Part shown: piece after piece, positions 41,635 through 51,934 of the stretch
Layout: each line of letters starts with the position of its first letter
How positions within the stretch are numbered: position 1 is the first letter of the stretch
DNA from: Occallatibacter gabretensis
Lineage (GTDB): Bacteria > Acidobacteriota > Terriglobia > Terriglobales > Acidobacteriaceae
Assembly: GCF_001449115.1 (NCBI RefSeq)
Contig: NZ_LAIJ01000010.1
Coordinates: 496,001 to 560,000, forward strand
Reading direction: 5' to 3'
Length of the DNA stretch: 64,000 nt
Position numbers and translations under genes: made by a program
Notes under the pieces: generated by a model
The model's database searches: none
Told to the model about the DNA's origin: nothing
Seen by the model: only the letters and a program-made list of their open reading frames with translations

Positions 41635-44600
41635 CTAGTTGACGGTGAGTGTGAGTTGCGTTGTGTGCGTGAGTGAGCCTGCTGTTGCTGTGACCGTCAG
41701 CGTGTAGGTCTGCGATTGCGGCTGAGAGCCGCCGCCTCCGCTGCTGCTCCCTCCACCGCAGCCTGAGAGCGCAGTCAATCCGATTGCGCTTGCAGTACAT
41801 ACAGCGAAGAGGACAAGTGTTTGCGTGAGCCGGCGCCGATTGCGCCGCAGGGCGGTTAGTGGCAGCAGGATCAATCCCAGGGCCACTGGCAAGGCTTCTC
41901 TGCTCTGCGGAGAATGCTTTGGCACAACTGCGGCGGCCTGTGCAGGCACAGCTACGGACAGGGTGACATTGGTTGCTCCAGAGCCTGCGGGTACGGAGGC
42001 GGGCGAGAAGGTTGCAGTAGCGCCAGCGGGAAGACCTGAAATGGTGAATGTGATGGCCGTGGGTGTTGTGGTGCCCGAAGGCGGAGTTACTGCCAGCGTA
42101 TAGGTGGCAGTGCTGCCCGGCGATACGCTGGCTGAAGTAGAGCTTCCGCTGGGCGGAGCGATTGTGAAGTCATCGATAGTTTCGCTGAGCGCGGTGCTTG
42201 TGACTGCGATGAAGGCTGTGTCTCCGGAGTAGACGGCGGTGATGGAGTGCGAGTCTGCGGTAAGCGAGGATGTGGTGTAGGTTGCCGAGCCTCCGCTCAA
42301 CGTGCCTGTGCCTAATTGAGTAGTTCCATCGAGAAATGCGACTGTGCCGCTGGGTGAGCCGGAGGTGGAGGAGACAGTAGCGGTGAAGGTGACTGCGTTG
42401 GATGTAAAGGAGGGATTCGCGGAGGCTGTGAGCTGGATGGTTGGCGTGAGCATGGTAATGGTGTAGCTCGCGCTGGCTACGGCGCTTTCGATGTAATTGG
42501 TAGTTGCCGCGATCGCCTGAAGAGTCCCACTTGAGGTAAGCGTGAGCGGCTTGCTGTACACCGAAGAGCCAGTCGACGGAGTGCTGCCATCGGTTGTGTA
42601 GTAGATTGTTGCGCCGGGTGTCGTGTCGGTAATGCTGACTGTTTGTGCACCGGTATAAGTACCTGGGGGAAGACTGAAGGTTGGAGTGGCGGTGGGGGGG
42701 GGGGAGGGTACTTTCGCCGTAGCCACGATAACCATTGCCGGCGAGTGTAGTGATGATTCCTGTTTTTGCATCAATTCTTCTAACGGTAGCCGGAGAATTC
42801 GAAAAGACGATGTTACCGGGAGAGTCGATCGCAATGCCCCACACTGTTTCAATTGAGGCTTGAGTGGCGACACCTCCGTCACCCGATATGGTGTAATCTC
42901 CGTTTCCTGCGACCGAAACGATTGTTCCGTCCGCTGCAGAAACTTTTACAATGCGTTGATTGAATGAGTCGCAAAAATACAGGTTGCCGCGGGAGTCAAT
43001 CGCTAAACCTCGCGGCGCAATGTATATATCTGTAGCTGCAGTGCCATCCAGGATGCCGTATGTTCCTCCTCCGGCGACAGTCGTAATGATGTCAGTTGAT
43101 AGATTGATCTTGCGTATACGATTGTCTCCAGTATCGGATATGTAAAGATTGTCGGAGCTATCAATCCTTAAGCTGATTGGAAAGTTAAGGAGTGCAGAAT
43201 TAGCTGGACCGCCGTCACCGAGTGTGCCGTACTGTCCTGGCCCGGCGATGGTGGTAATAATTCCGGTTCCAGCCGCAACCATACGAATTCGATTGTTGTT
43301 TGTGTCGGCAATGTATAGATTTCCTGCCTTATCAAAAGCCAGGCCGCGAGGGGCATATAACTGTGCAGCGGTCGCCGGGCCATTGTCACCGGTGAAGCCA
43401 TACGTGCCATTGCCTGCGAAAACAGCGGCGATTTGCGTGCCGGAAGCGACCTTCCAGACGACATTATTGTCGGAATCAGCGATGTAGAGATTGCCTGAGG
43501 CATCGAAGGCTACGTCTTGGGGTTGGTCAAGCTGCGCGCTTGTAGCAAGTCCGCCAGAACCCGAAAAACCGGTACGTCCGATACCAGCTATTGTCGAAAT
43601 AAGCGCGGACGGAGGAGTTGTGATCGTATATGTGGCTGTGGCAGTCGTGCTGGGGAGATAGCCAGGTCCAACCGTAGCTGCCTGAACGGTTACTGAACCG
43701 CTCACATCGACTAGACCGTGATAGCCCTCGCTTGCAGTAGTGACCTGCGAGCCATTGAATGCAACGTAGATTTTGGCGCCGGGCGTGGTGCTAGTAATCG
43801 TGAGGTTTTGCGGGCCGGAATATGTCCCCGAAGCGACACTGAAAGCAGGCGCGGCGGCTGTCTGCGTGGGAGGTGGCGCGGCAGCAGTAATCTTTCTGAC
43901 GCCATTGTGTCCAAGATCGGCGAGATAAATATTTCCCGTACCGTCCAGGGCGATGTATTGCGGATATGTAAGGCCTACACTTGTGGCGGGACTTCCATCT
44001 CCTGAGATGGTGTACGGGTTTTGAAACGCGCCGGCAACGGTGTTGATTATGCCGCCTGTGTTTACTTCGCGAATTGCGAAATCAAATTCGTCAGCAATGT
44101 ATAAATTGCCTGCACTATCGAATGCCAATCCGGAGGGCGAACTCAGGTATGCGGAGGTTGCAGGAGTGCCATCTCCCCACTGTCCGATGCCCGCTGTCAC
44201 ACCTGCAAACGTTGTGAGAGTACCTTGCGAGCTGATCTTGTAGACAACGTCGCTATCGGAAGCTGCGACGTATAGATTGTTCTGTTTGTCGAATGCAAGA
44301 CCCCCGATCGAACCAAAATATATCGCTGGGTTGGTCACTACCTGAGAAGCGTTCCCGGTTGCTGCGTCTACTTTCCAGACGTAATATACCGCTCCGATAT
44401 AGAGATTTCCTGAAGAGTCAAGGGCCAATGCTCCGATGTAGCCGAAAGAGATGTTAGTGGCGGTGCTGTTCGTGCCACCCGTTCCATTCGGATTTCCTGC
44501 GTAGGTGGATATAACTCCGGTGGAAGCCTCTACTTTGCGCACTACATTGTCGCCGTTTTCTGCAATGTACAGATTGTCCGCGGAGTCGATGACGATTGAG

Positions 44601-45346
44601 CTTGGCTCCCACAGTTCCGCGCTTGTGGCGGGACCGCCGTCGCCGGTATCTCCGTAAGTGCCGGTTCCGGCAAACGTGGAGATGATGCCAGTGCCGGCTG
44701 TGATTTTACGCACGACGTTATCTCCGAAGTCCGCGACATAGACGTTGCCTGCTGAATCGACAGCCACGCCTTGAGGCTGGCCGAATTGCGCCAGGAGAGC
44801 GGAGCCTCCATCGCCGCTATAGCCGAGGGTGTCGTTGCCGGCGATGGAGTACACATACGGAATATTGGATGAGGCGATGTTGTATTGCGCGGAGGCGTAT
44901 CCGCTTTCAGCATAATTGGTGGCTGTGGCGACTGCTACCAGGACTTCAGAAGAAGAAACGGTGATGTTTGCAGGGCAGGGTGTCAGGGTACCGATGATGC
45001 CGGGAGGATAAGAGGTTACGGGAACCGTTCCATTTGTGGAGCAATAGATGGTTGCGCCCGGCGTTGAGTCAGTAATGCTGACTGTCTGGGTGCCGGAGTA
45101 GCTGCCGGCGGGCACGGAGAACTGCGGCAGCGCTACCTGCGGCGTAGAATCGGCCCGCTTTGCCTGCGCTTTTGGTCTGCGGGCGCTCAGGACGGCATCT
45201 GTCTGACGCATGCGCTGGTCTGGTGGGGTTGTGCCGGGTCGTATTGTGGCTTGGGCGGGCGCGGAGAGCGAGATGAAGCCGGAAACTACAAGAAATACGA
45301 AAGAGAGGGTGGCGAAAACCAAGGGAAACCGCAGACGTCTGCGCAT
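41635..45346 (-). CDS. Secreted NHL-repeat / chitobiase-C / Ig-like protein, interrupted by a frameshift at a G11 tract
   Basis: The first frame (45346 to about 42700) has a signal peptide (SFVFLVVSGFISLSAPAQA), a first CHB_HEX_C-like module (GATIYCSTNG), around ten NHL units such as YVADFGDNVVRKI, and a second CHB-like module. The second frame (about 42700 to 41635) continues with a third CHB module (GATIYYTTDGSTP), an Ig-like Big_3 domain, a linker, a membrane anchor (PVALGLILLPLTALRR) and a lipobox-like SGCGGG tail. The frames join at an 11-C run on the coding strand; ten would give one protein of about 1236 aa. Either a sequencing error, a real mutation or a phase-variable switch. Confidence 0.85.
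42694..42704. repeat. G11 homopolymer at the frameshift site
   Basis: Eleven G on the plus strand, followed by AGGG. One base fewer (or two more) joins the two reading frames of the NHL-repeat protein. Long G tracts slip easily both in replication and in sequencing. Confidence 0.9.
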
Positions 45347-45624
45347 GACACAGGACTCCAGAGATATCGAATACTTATGCAGCCGATTCGATAGATATGT
45401 TGAGGCCGCAGCTCTCTCGAGAATCGAAGTTGATCGAGGGATTGCGGGCTATCTTAAATTGGACTGGTGTGAGAGCCGGGAGAAGGATATCACAGCAAAT
45501 GAAGGGTTGTTTTGTGAGATCTGCGTACGATCTTTGAATTTCAGCCGGTGGGATGTGAGGGAGCGGTGAAGGCGGCTTTGCGCCCGCCCTCGTACAATAA
45601 AGCGAGGACACTTCCCGGCAACCG

Positions 45625-47634
45625 ATGACGGACCAAACAAAGCCCAAAGACGAAAAAGCCGACAAGAAACAGGCCCGCAGGCAGGATGAAGATCCGGTAG
45701 GGAAGGTCTACGACTCGGCGCTTGTGAGGCGGCTGGCTGTTTACATGCGCCCGTATTGGGTGCAGGCTGCGATTTCGTCTGTTTCCGTGACGCTGAAGGC
45801 GCTGAGCGATGTGGCGGGGCCGTACTTTGTGAACGTCGGCATTGACCGCTACATGACGCATGAGAACCGCGGGTATACGGCGTGGCTTGGCAAGCGGCTT
45901 TCGCCCGATCCTTGGACCGGCATTACGCAGCTGGTGTGGTTGTACCTAATTGCGCTGGTTTCGGCGTATCTCTTCGAGTTTATCCAGACGTATCTGATGC
46001 AGTGGGTTGGGCAGAAGGTGATGTTCGACCTGCGGCGGGAGATCTTTCGGCACATGCAGCAACTGCATGTGGGGTTCTTTGACAAGCACGCTGTGGGACG
46101 GCTGGTGACGCGGCTTACGTCGGATGTGGATGCTGTGAATGAGATGTTCACGGCAGGCGTTCTGGCGATTGTGGACGACTTTTTCACGCTTACATTCATG
46201 GGCATTGTGATGCTGAGGGTGGAGTGGTGGCTGGCGTTGCTGGCGTTTGCGGTGCTGCCGGTGATCTTTATCGTGACGAATGTCTTTCGCAAGAGCGTGC
46301 GCGAGAGCTACCGGAGGGTGCGGGCGGCGATTGCGCGCATCAATTCATTTACGCAAGAGCACATTGGCGGCATGAGCGTAGTGCAGCTCTTCAACCGCGA
46401 GGATCGGGCATTTAATGACTTTGAGACGGTGAACCGGCAGCACATGGTGGCCTTCAAAGATACGGTTTTTGCCTATGCACTCTACTATCCCGCTGTAGAT
46501 TTTCTGTCGATACTGGCGGTGGCCCTGGTGTTGTGGGGCGGGGGCTTCAGCATACTGCGGCATGGCGCGGTGACGATTGGAATGCTGGCGCTGTTCAATA
46601 TGTATTCGCAGCGTTTCTGGCGGCCGATTCAGGATTTAAGCGACAAGTTCAATATTCTGCAGGCGGCGATGGCTGCTTGCGAGCGCATTTTCAAGCTGCT
46701 GGATGAGAAGCCGGAGATTGTGAGCCCAGCGAAACCAGTTGCGGGCGATGGATCGAATCGCATCGAGTTCAGGCGTGTGTGGTTTACGTATCAGCAGCTA
46801 GGCCCGGAACAGCTTGAGATGGTAGCGAAGGCTGCGAGATCCGAGGCGAGCACGGCAGAGCTTGAAGCGCTGAAGGAGATTGACTGGATCCTGCGCGATG
46901 TGTCATTCACGGTTGATGCGGGACAGACGGTGGCGATTGTGGGCCATACGGGCGCGGGCAAGACGACCCTGACAAGCCTGATGATGCGCTTCTATGACAT
47001 GACGGCAGGCGCGGTTCTGCTGGATGGCGTGGATGTGAGGGAGCAGGATCTGCATGATCTGCGGCGACACTTTGCTGTCGTGCTGCAGGATCCGTTTCTG
47101 TTTACCGGGACGATTGCGGAAAACATCCGGCTGGGGAATGCGGCGATTGACGATGCGAGTATGCGGCAGGCAGCACTGGATGTGAATGTACTGGATTTTA
47201 TCGAGAGCCTGCCGGGCAAGTTCGATGACCCGGTACGGGAACGGGGCAACTCGCTTTCGACGGGACAGAAGCAGCTGATTAACTTTGCGCGAGCGTTGGC
47301 GTTTAATCCGCGGATTCTGATTCTGGATGAAGCTACGTCAAGCGTGGATACGGATACCGAGCTACGGATTCGCGGTGCGTTGGAGCGCATGGTTGAAGGG
47401 CGCACGAGCGTTCTGATTGCGCATCGGCTTTCGACTGTGCAACGAGCGGATACGATTCTGGTGATGCACAAGGGCCAGCTACGCGAGATCGGAAGCCATC
47501 AGCAGTTACTGGCGATGCGCGGGTTGTACTGGAAGCTATATCAGTTGCAGTACAAGGACCAAGAGGGGCTTGCGGTTCCAGCAGCTGCGTCTTCTGCAGG
47601 ACTGGCTGTCCAGGCAACTTCTGCTGCGACATAA
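45625..47634 (+). CDS. ABC exporter, fused membrane and ATPase domains (MsbA/MdlB type)
   Basis: 669 aa. Six membrane segments (about residues 40-330) with the coupling region FDLRREIFRHMQQLHVGFFDKHAVGRLVTRLTSD split by the membrane; ATPase domain with Walker A GHTGAGKTT, Q-loop VLQDPFLFTGT, Walker B ILILDEATSSVD and His in LIAHRLSTV. Oddities: the signature reads LSTGQKQ instead of LSGGQ, and about 30 extra residues (QLGPEQLEMVAKAARSEAST onwards) sit before the first ATPase strand. LSTGQ occurs in one half of heterodimeric MdlB/SmdB exporters. The MFS gene starts 29 bp later. Confidence 0.9.
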   Translation: MTDQTKPKDEKADKKQARRQDEDPVGKVYDSALVRRLAVYMRPYWVQAAISSVSVTLKALSDVAGPYFVNVGIDRYMTHENRGYTAWLGKRLSPDPWTGITQLVWLYLIALVSAYLFEFIQTYLMQWVGQKVMFDLRREIFRHMQQLHVGFFDKHAVGRLVTRLTSDVDAVNEMFTAGVLAIVDDFFTLTFMGIVMLRVEWWLALLAFAVLPVIFIVTNVFRKSVRESYRRVRAAIARINSFTQEHIGGMSVVQLFNREDRAFNDFETVNRQHMVAFKDTVFAYALYYPAVDFLSILAVALVLWGGGFSILRHGAVTIGMLALFNMYSQRFWRPIQDLSDKFNILQAAMAACERIFKLLDEKPEIVSPAKPVAGDGSNRIEFRRVWFTYQQLGPEQLEMVAKAARSEASTAELEALKEIDWILRDVSFTVDAGQTVAIVGHTGAGKTTLTSLMMRFYDMTAGAVLLDGVDVREQDLHDLRRHFAVVLQDPFLFTGTIAENIRLGNAAIDDASMRQAALDVNVLDFIESLPGKFDDPVRERGNSLSTGQKQLINFARALAFNPRILILDEATSSVDTDTELRIRGALERMVEGRTSVLIAHRLSTVQRADTILVMHKGQLREIGSHQQLLAMRGLYWKLYQLQYKDQEGLAVPAAASSAGLAVQATSAAT

Positions 47635-47663
47635 TCAACAAATTTACTGCGGTCGCGAGGCTC

Positions 47664-49124
47664 ATGAGTTCACCCGAAATCTCTACAGGCCATGCGGAGC
47701 CGCCGGAGCTTTCAGCAGCGGCGAAGCAGTTGCTTCCGTGGCTGGTGGCTGTGGCGTTGTTCATGGAGTCGCTGGATACGACGATTCTGAACACGGCAGT
47801 TCCGGCGGTGAGCGAGGCGCTGAATGTGGCTCCGCTGGCGATGAAGGCGGTGCTGGCGAGTTACACGCTGGCGCTGGCGGTTTTTATTCCGATCAGCGGA
47901 TGGATGGCGGACAGGTTTGGGACGCGCCATGTGTTTACTTCAGCGATTGGGCTGTTCACGTTAGGGTCGCTGTTGTGCGGGTTGAGCAGCAACATTCATT
48001 TGCTGGTGGCTTGCCGCGTGCTGCAGGGCATGGGCGGGGCCATGATGGTGCCGGTGGGACGGTTGACGCTGGTGCGTGCGTTTCCCAAGCATGAGCTGCT
48101 GCGTGTAATGACATTTATTGCGCTGCCGGCACAGGTGGCGCCGATGCTGGGACCGATGGCGGGCGGGCTGATTGTGGCCTATTTCCACTGGCGGGTGATC
48201 TTCTTTCTGAATGTGCCCATTGGACTGCTGGGTCTGGTGCTGGTGTACATGCATCTGCCGGATTATCGAGAAGAAAAGTCGCATCCACTGGATTTTGTGG
48301 GGCTGGTGCTTTTCGGATCGGGGATTGCGCTGCTCTCGTATGTGCTGGAGGTCTTTGGCGAGCATCAGTTGAGCACACTAGAGATTGCGGGGTTGCTGGG
48401 GCTTTCGGTTTTACTGCTTGCGGCTTACTGGGTGCATGGAAGAAAGCTGGAGTTTCCGCTGCTGAATCTTTCGCTGTTTAACATCCGGACGTTTCGCGCG
48501 GCGGTGAGCGGGGGATTCTTTACGCGGCTTGGCATTGGCGGCGTGCCGTTTCTGTTGCCGCTGCTTTATCAGTCGGGGCTGGGTTTTACGCCGATACAGT
48601 CAGGCCTGCTGATCATGCCGCAGGCGATTGCCTCCATGGGAATGAAGGCGATTTTGCGAAAGCTGCTTAACGCCAGAGGCTACAAGATGGTGCTGCTGGT
48701 AAATACGCTGATCGTGGGCGTGCTGCTCGGGCTGTTTGCGGTGATTGGTCTGCAAACGCCGGTGTGGGTGATTGTTCTGATTGCGGTGCTGTATGGAGGC
48801 TGTACATCGTTGCAGTACTCAGCGATGAATACGCTGGTGTTTGCCGATGTGGAGGAGAAGGATACCTCGATGGCAAGCTCGGTTGCCAGCACGGGGCAGC
48901 AGCTATCAATCAGTTTCGGCGTGGCGGCGGCCGGGTTGACGACGGCATTTTTTGTACCCGGATCGGCTTATACCAATCCGGGGTTGATGGTTGGCGGCAT
49001 ACATAAAGCGTTTCTATGGCTGGGCGTGATGACGATGTTCTCCACGCTGGTGTTCACGGGGCTGAAACGCAGCGACGGCGAATCTGTGACTGACCAGAAA
49101 GAACATGAAACGCATGTGGGTTAG
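47664..49124 (+). CDS. DHA2-family (EmrB/QacA) MFS drug transporter
   Basis: 486 aa with 14 predicted membrane segments. Motif D1 (LDTTILNTAVPAV), motif A (GWMADRFGTRHVF), motif B (RVLQGMGGAMMVPVGRL) and motif C (PMLGPMAGGLIV) are clear. It follows the ABC exporter in the same direction, so the two may form an efflux operon. Its last four bases overlap the convergent DUF1080 gene. Confidence 0.92.
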   Translation: MSSPEISTGHAEPPELSAAAKQLLPWLVAVALFMESLDTTILNTAVPAVSEALNVAPLAMKAVLASYTLALAVFIPISGWMADRFGTRHVFTSAIGLFTLGSLLCGLSSNIHLLVACRVLQGMGGAMMVPVGRLTLVRAFPKHELLRVMTFIALPAQVAPMLGPMAGGLIVAYFHWRVIFFLNVPIGLLGLVLVYMHLPDYREEKSHPLDFVGLVLFGSGIALLSYVLEVFGEHQLSTLEIAGLLGLSVLLLAAYWVHGRKLEFPLLNLSLFNIRTFRAAVSGGFFTRLGIGGVPFLLPLLYQSGLGFTPIQSGLLIMPQAIASMGMKAILRKLLNARGYKMVLLVNTLIVGVLLGLFAVIGLQTPVWVIVLIAVLYGGCTSLQYSAMNTLVFADVEEKDTSMASSVASTGQQLSISFGVAAAGLTTAFFVPGSAYTNPGLMVGGIHKAFLWLGVMTMFSTLVFTGLKRSDGESVTDQKEHETHVG

Positions 49125-49915
49125 GGAAGCTCGCGCACCCAGATGTTGCGGAAGCTGACGGGTTCGGATTTATCGCCGTGGGCCTGCAGCTTGATGGGAG
49201 CCGTGTCGTACTTCTTGTAGAACGGCTTGCCGATGTAAAGGGTCTGGCCCTTGAGCTCGAAGTGGTTTTCTACGACCACTCCATTCCAGAAGACGGTTGC
49301 GTACGCGGGCGTTTTAAGAGAGCCGTCTTCATTGAAGGTGGGCGCGGTCCAGACGACGTCATAAGACTGCCACTCACCGGGCTTGCGGGCGGCGTTGGCG
49401 AGCGGGATGGCTTGTTTGTAGAGGCTGCCGGCCATGCCGTTTACGTAGGTCTCGTTCTGATAGTTGTCGAGGACCTGTAGCTCGTAGCCGTCGTCGCCCA
49501 GGCCGGTGGAGGCGAGAAAGACGCCGGAGTTGCCGCGGGCCTGGCTGGTGCCGGTGATGTTGGGCGGAATGCGCCACTCGATGTGGAGCTGATAGTCCTT
49601 GAAGCGGCGCTTGGTTTCGATGTTGCCGGTGCCGTCTTTGACTACGGTGAGGATGCCTTTGTGGACCGCCCAGGTGACGGGCGTGTGGTCCTTTACTTTG
49701 ACCCATTCGTCGGTGTTCTTGCCGTTGAAGAGGATGATGGCGTCGGATGGTGGCGCCGTGATGGTTGCGGCGGGTGTGACGACGGGTGGAGCGGGCTTCC
49801 AGATTTCGGTTTCTTCGGGCTTGGGCTTGATGTCCGTTGTTGGGGCGGGTTGTTGAGCCGCCGATGCGGTTGCGGCGATGAGGGCAGCGAGGATAGAAAG
49901 CCGGAAGAGTCGCAT
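49121..49915 (-). CDS. DUF1080 (3-keto-disaccharide hydrolase-like) exported protein
   Basis: 264 aa from the ATG at 49915 (a GTG at 49924 also possible). Signal peptide RLSILAALIAATASA. LamG/concanavalin-like domain with the DUF1080 pattern ILFNGKNTDEWVKV, FKDYQLHIEWRIP, GNSGVFLAS, YELQVLDNYQNETY and FRNIWVRELP. The family includes 3-keto-glycoside hydrolases and is common in soil Acidobacteria and Planctomycetes. It probably acts on periplasmic sugars. Confidence 0.9.
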   Translation of the reverse strand: MRLFRLSILAALIAATASAAQQPAPTTDIKPKPEETEIWKPAPPVVTPAATITAPPSDAIILFNGKNTDEWVKVKDHTPVTWAVHKGILTVVKDGTGNIETKRRFKDYQLHIEWRIPPNITGTSQARGNSGVFLASTGLGDDGYELQVLDNYQNETYVNGMAGSLYKQAIPLANAARKPGEWQSYDVVWTAPTFNEDGSLKTPAYATVFWNGVVVENHFELKGQTLYIGKPFYKKYDTAPIKLQAHGDKSEPVSFRNIWVRELP

Positions 49916-50003
49916 ATTGGTCACGCCGCGAGTTTATCAGGGGACTGGCCGTCCAGGCGACTGCGCCTGCGGCGCCAGAGCGGCCATTTTGCATAACTGA
50001 TTC

Positions 50004-50417
50004 TCAATCGAGAAAGCGGCCTTCAGATCCGGGGACGAAAGCGCAGGCGGGGTTGCTGCTTGGCTGAAGCGCGTGGCGGTGGCGTGCGATGAAGGCGTAG
50101 ACGCTGTCGCGAAGGGGACGCGGGATTTTCAGCAGGAGCCGGGCAAGAGTTCTGTAGCCATTGAGCTCGCTGGCGATTTTCAAGACTGCGGTGGAGCGGG
50201 TGAAGAGGTCTTCCGATGTGAGCAGGAGGACAGTTGATCCATTCAGGAGGCTGGCGTCGTGGATGCGGGCGCGGGCAGCCTGTGAGTTGAGTGTGGCGAA
50301 TTGGAACTTTGCTGCAGGATCGTGGCGGAGGACGAAGACCACCCAGCGATTGCAGAGGTGACAATCTCCGTCGTAGAAGATGATGGCTTCGGGTTGTGGG
50401 AACGCGGCCACAGCCAT
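50004..50417 (-). CDS. DCC-family thiol-disulfide oxidoreductase-like protein (DUF393)
   Basis: 137 aa. The defining motif FYDGDCHLCNRWVVFVLRHD (residues 14-33) carries the Asp and the CxxC pair; a thioredoxin-like core follows (FQFATLNSQAA). No signal peptide. Function of DCC proteins is unsettled (thiol redox is assumed). It is 30 bp after the mutarotase gene on the same strand. Confidence 0.87.
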   Translation of the reverse strand: MAVAAFPQPEAIIFYDGDCHLCNRWVVFVLRHDPAAKFQFATLNSQAARARIHDASLLNGSTVLLLTSEDLFTRSTAVLKIASELNGYRTLARLLLKIPRPLRDSVYAFIARHRHALQPSSNPACAFVPGSEGRFLD

Positions 50418-50447
50418 CTGATGCTTGGCGACACCTGAAAGATGAGC

Positions 50448-51347
50448 TTAAAGACTCGCTACGCGCAAGGTTGCGGCGAAGATGTGTTCGGCGGCTGGGG
50501 CTACATCGACTGCGCTACTCAGGATATTTGAGGCTTCTACGCAGATCATTTCGCGCCATTCCTCATCGCCGAGATCGGAGAGCGATGCTGCTCCTTGCTG
50601 CCATGGATTCCAGGTAATGGTGGTGGCGGAGTTTGTTTTTTCTGTGATGAGCTTGCGCTTGAGCACCGGATCAGCGACTGAGAGCGTGGAATGTGTATCG
50701 ATGTAGGCGTTGTCTGTGGGGCCGGACATTGCGAGGTCGCCGTGCTGGGTGTTTTCGGTGTTGTTGTGGACGTTATCGAGATAGACGGTGCCGTCCAGTC
50801 CGGAGACGGATGCTTTTTCTACATCGCCGACGCGGAAGTAGGTGTGCAGGGCTTCTTCAATCTTGAAGCTGCGTGGGCCGGTGTTACGGGTGATTAGCTC
50901 TAGCTTGAGTTCGGAACCGATTGTGATGCGGTGCTTGAGGTTGAAATCGTAGGGCCAGAATTTTCTTGTCGCGTCGTTGCTGGTGATGATGAGCGAGATG
51001 ACGACGATGTCGGCTTGTTGCGAGATGGACTCGATTTGCCAGGCGGTGGTGCGGACGACTCCGTGGGAGGGCGCTGTGGGGTCATCGGCTTTGGAGCGGA
51101 ACCAGGGATAGCAGATGGGAATGCCGCCGCGAATGGCTTTTCCTTCCTGCCAGTGCGACTGTTTTGAGAGGAAGAAAACTTCCGAGCTGTGTGCGGGAAT
51201 CCACGAGGTGACTTGAGCGCCGTGGATGTAGATTTCCGCTGTGGCGGCGGTTGTGGTGACGCGGATTTTGGGCAGGCTGCTTTCGCCTTCGACGATCTCC
51301 GCTATGCCGGGGAGACCGAGTGTCTGGTTTAGTTCTGATGCTGTCAT
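50448..51347 (-). CDS. D-hexose-6-phosphate mutarotase (YeaD-type aldose-1-epimerase)
   Basis: 299 aa beta-sandwich protein. GGIPICYPWF, the catalytic His in APSHGVVRTTAW, a second His in EALHTYFRVGDVEKASV and the catalytic Glu in ICVEASN are in the order found in YeaD-like enzymes. It interconverts alpha and beta hexose 6-phosphates. Upstream lies a cluster of TACAGAAGTAC repeats, possibly an operator. Confidence 0.9.
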   Translation of the reverse strand: MTASELNQTLGLPGIAEIVEGESSLPKIRVTTTAATAEIYIHGAQVTSWIPAHSSEVFFLSKQSHWQEGKAIRGGIPICYPWFRSKADDPTAPSHGVVRTTAWQIESISQQADIVVISLIITSNDATRKFWPYDFNLKHRITIGSELKLELITRNTGPRSFKIEEALHTYFRVGDVEKASVSGLDGTVYLDNVHNNTENTQHGDLAMSGPTDNAYIDTHSTLSVADPVLKRKLITEKTNSATTITWNPWQQGAASLSDLGDEEWREMICVEASNILSSAVDVAPAAEHIFAATLRVASL

Positions 51348-51404
51348 GTGTGGGTCTCAGTATTCCATATTTGCGGGGGCTGAGAGGCTGGCTGGTGGCG
51401 GTGT

Positions 51405-51436
51405 GCGTACAGAAGTACAGATGTACAGAAGTATTA
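51405..51436. promoter_or_regulatory. Tandem GTACAGAAGTA repeats upstream of the mutarotase gene
   Basis: GTACAGAAGTACAGATGTAC followed by AGAAGTATTA: GTACAGA occurs twice at 14-base spacing with a half-site between, about 60 bp before the mutarotase start (51347). A single further copy, GCGTACAGAAGTGCAGAAATAC, is at 51598-51619 beside the end of the ribbon-helix-helix gene. Such short direct/inverted arrays are typical sites for RHH regulators. No other gene is seen in 51348-51638. Confidence 0.4.
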
Positions 51437-51638
51437 CCGGCTAGAATTCGTGTTTTTGGTGTTTCCGGTTTGTGTAAACATCTGATCCAGAGAGAGTTGA
51501 TTGCATAAATTCCATTTCGAAAGGGTGCGAAAGTGCGGCTTAATTGTGGCCAAAATGCGTTTTCTTGAAGCTGATTTTTGCGTTTTTGAGCTGTTTGCGT
51601 ACAGAAGTGCAGAAATACCTGGCCCTAGAGGGGGTGGA

Positions 51639-51896
51639 TCATCGACGACGGCTTTCGATCTGGTGGGCGAGGCGCATGATTTCTATGCCCATGCTCTTTT
51701 CCTGCTGCGGCGGGAAGTAGTGGTTGAAGAGATGGCTGTCGGTTTGGTTGAGGCCGGGAGCACTGGCGGCGGGAGCTTTTTCGAGGGTGGTGAGGAAGGC
51801 GCGGAGCAGCTCCGAGACGGTCATGTTGCGGTGGGCTGCGGCAAGGCGGGTGTGCTGGAGGAGTTCGTCGGAGAGTTTGAAGGTGATGTTTGCCAT
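51639..51896 (-). CDS. Orphan ribbon-helix-helix (CopG-like) protein
   Basis: 85 aa from the ATG at 51896 with AAGGAGC six bases upstream. ITFKLSDELLQHTRLAAAHR and NMTVSELLRAFL form the beta-helix-helix of CopG/antitoxin-type DNA-binding proteins. The C-terminal half has no known fold. Usual partners (PIN or RelE toxins) are absent on both sides, so it may be a solitary regulator, perhaps of the mutarotase operon downstream, or a remnant antitoxin. Confidence 0.75.
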   Translation of the reverse strand: MANITFKLSDELLQHTRLAAAHRNMTVSELLRAFLTTLEKAPAASAPGLNQTDSHLFNHYFPPQQEKSMGIEIMRLAHQIESRRR

Positions 51897-51934
51897 GGAA
51901 TGCTCCTTGAAGCAGAGATCAGGGTTCAGGAAAA

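Noticed and set aside
51639-51896. Toxin-antitoxin pair at the RHH gene
   Set aside because: No toxin-like frame lies within 300 bp on either side on the same strand.
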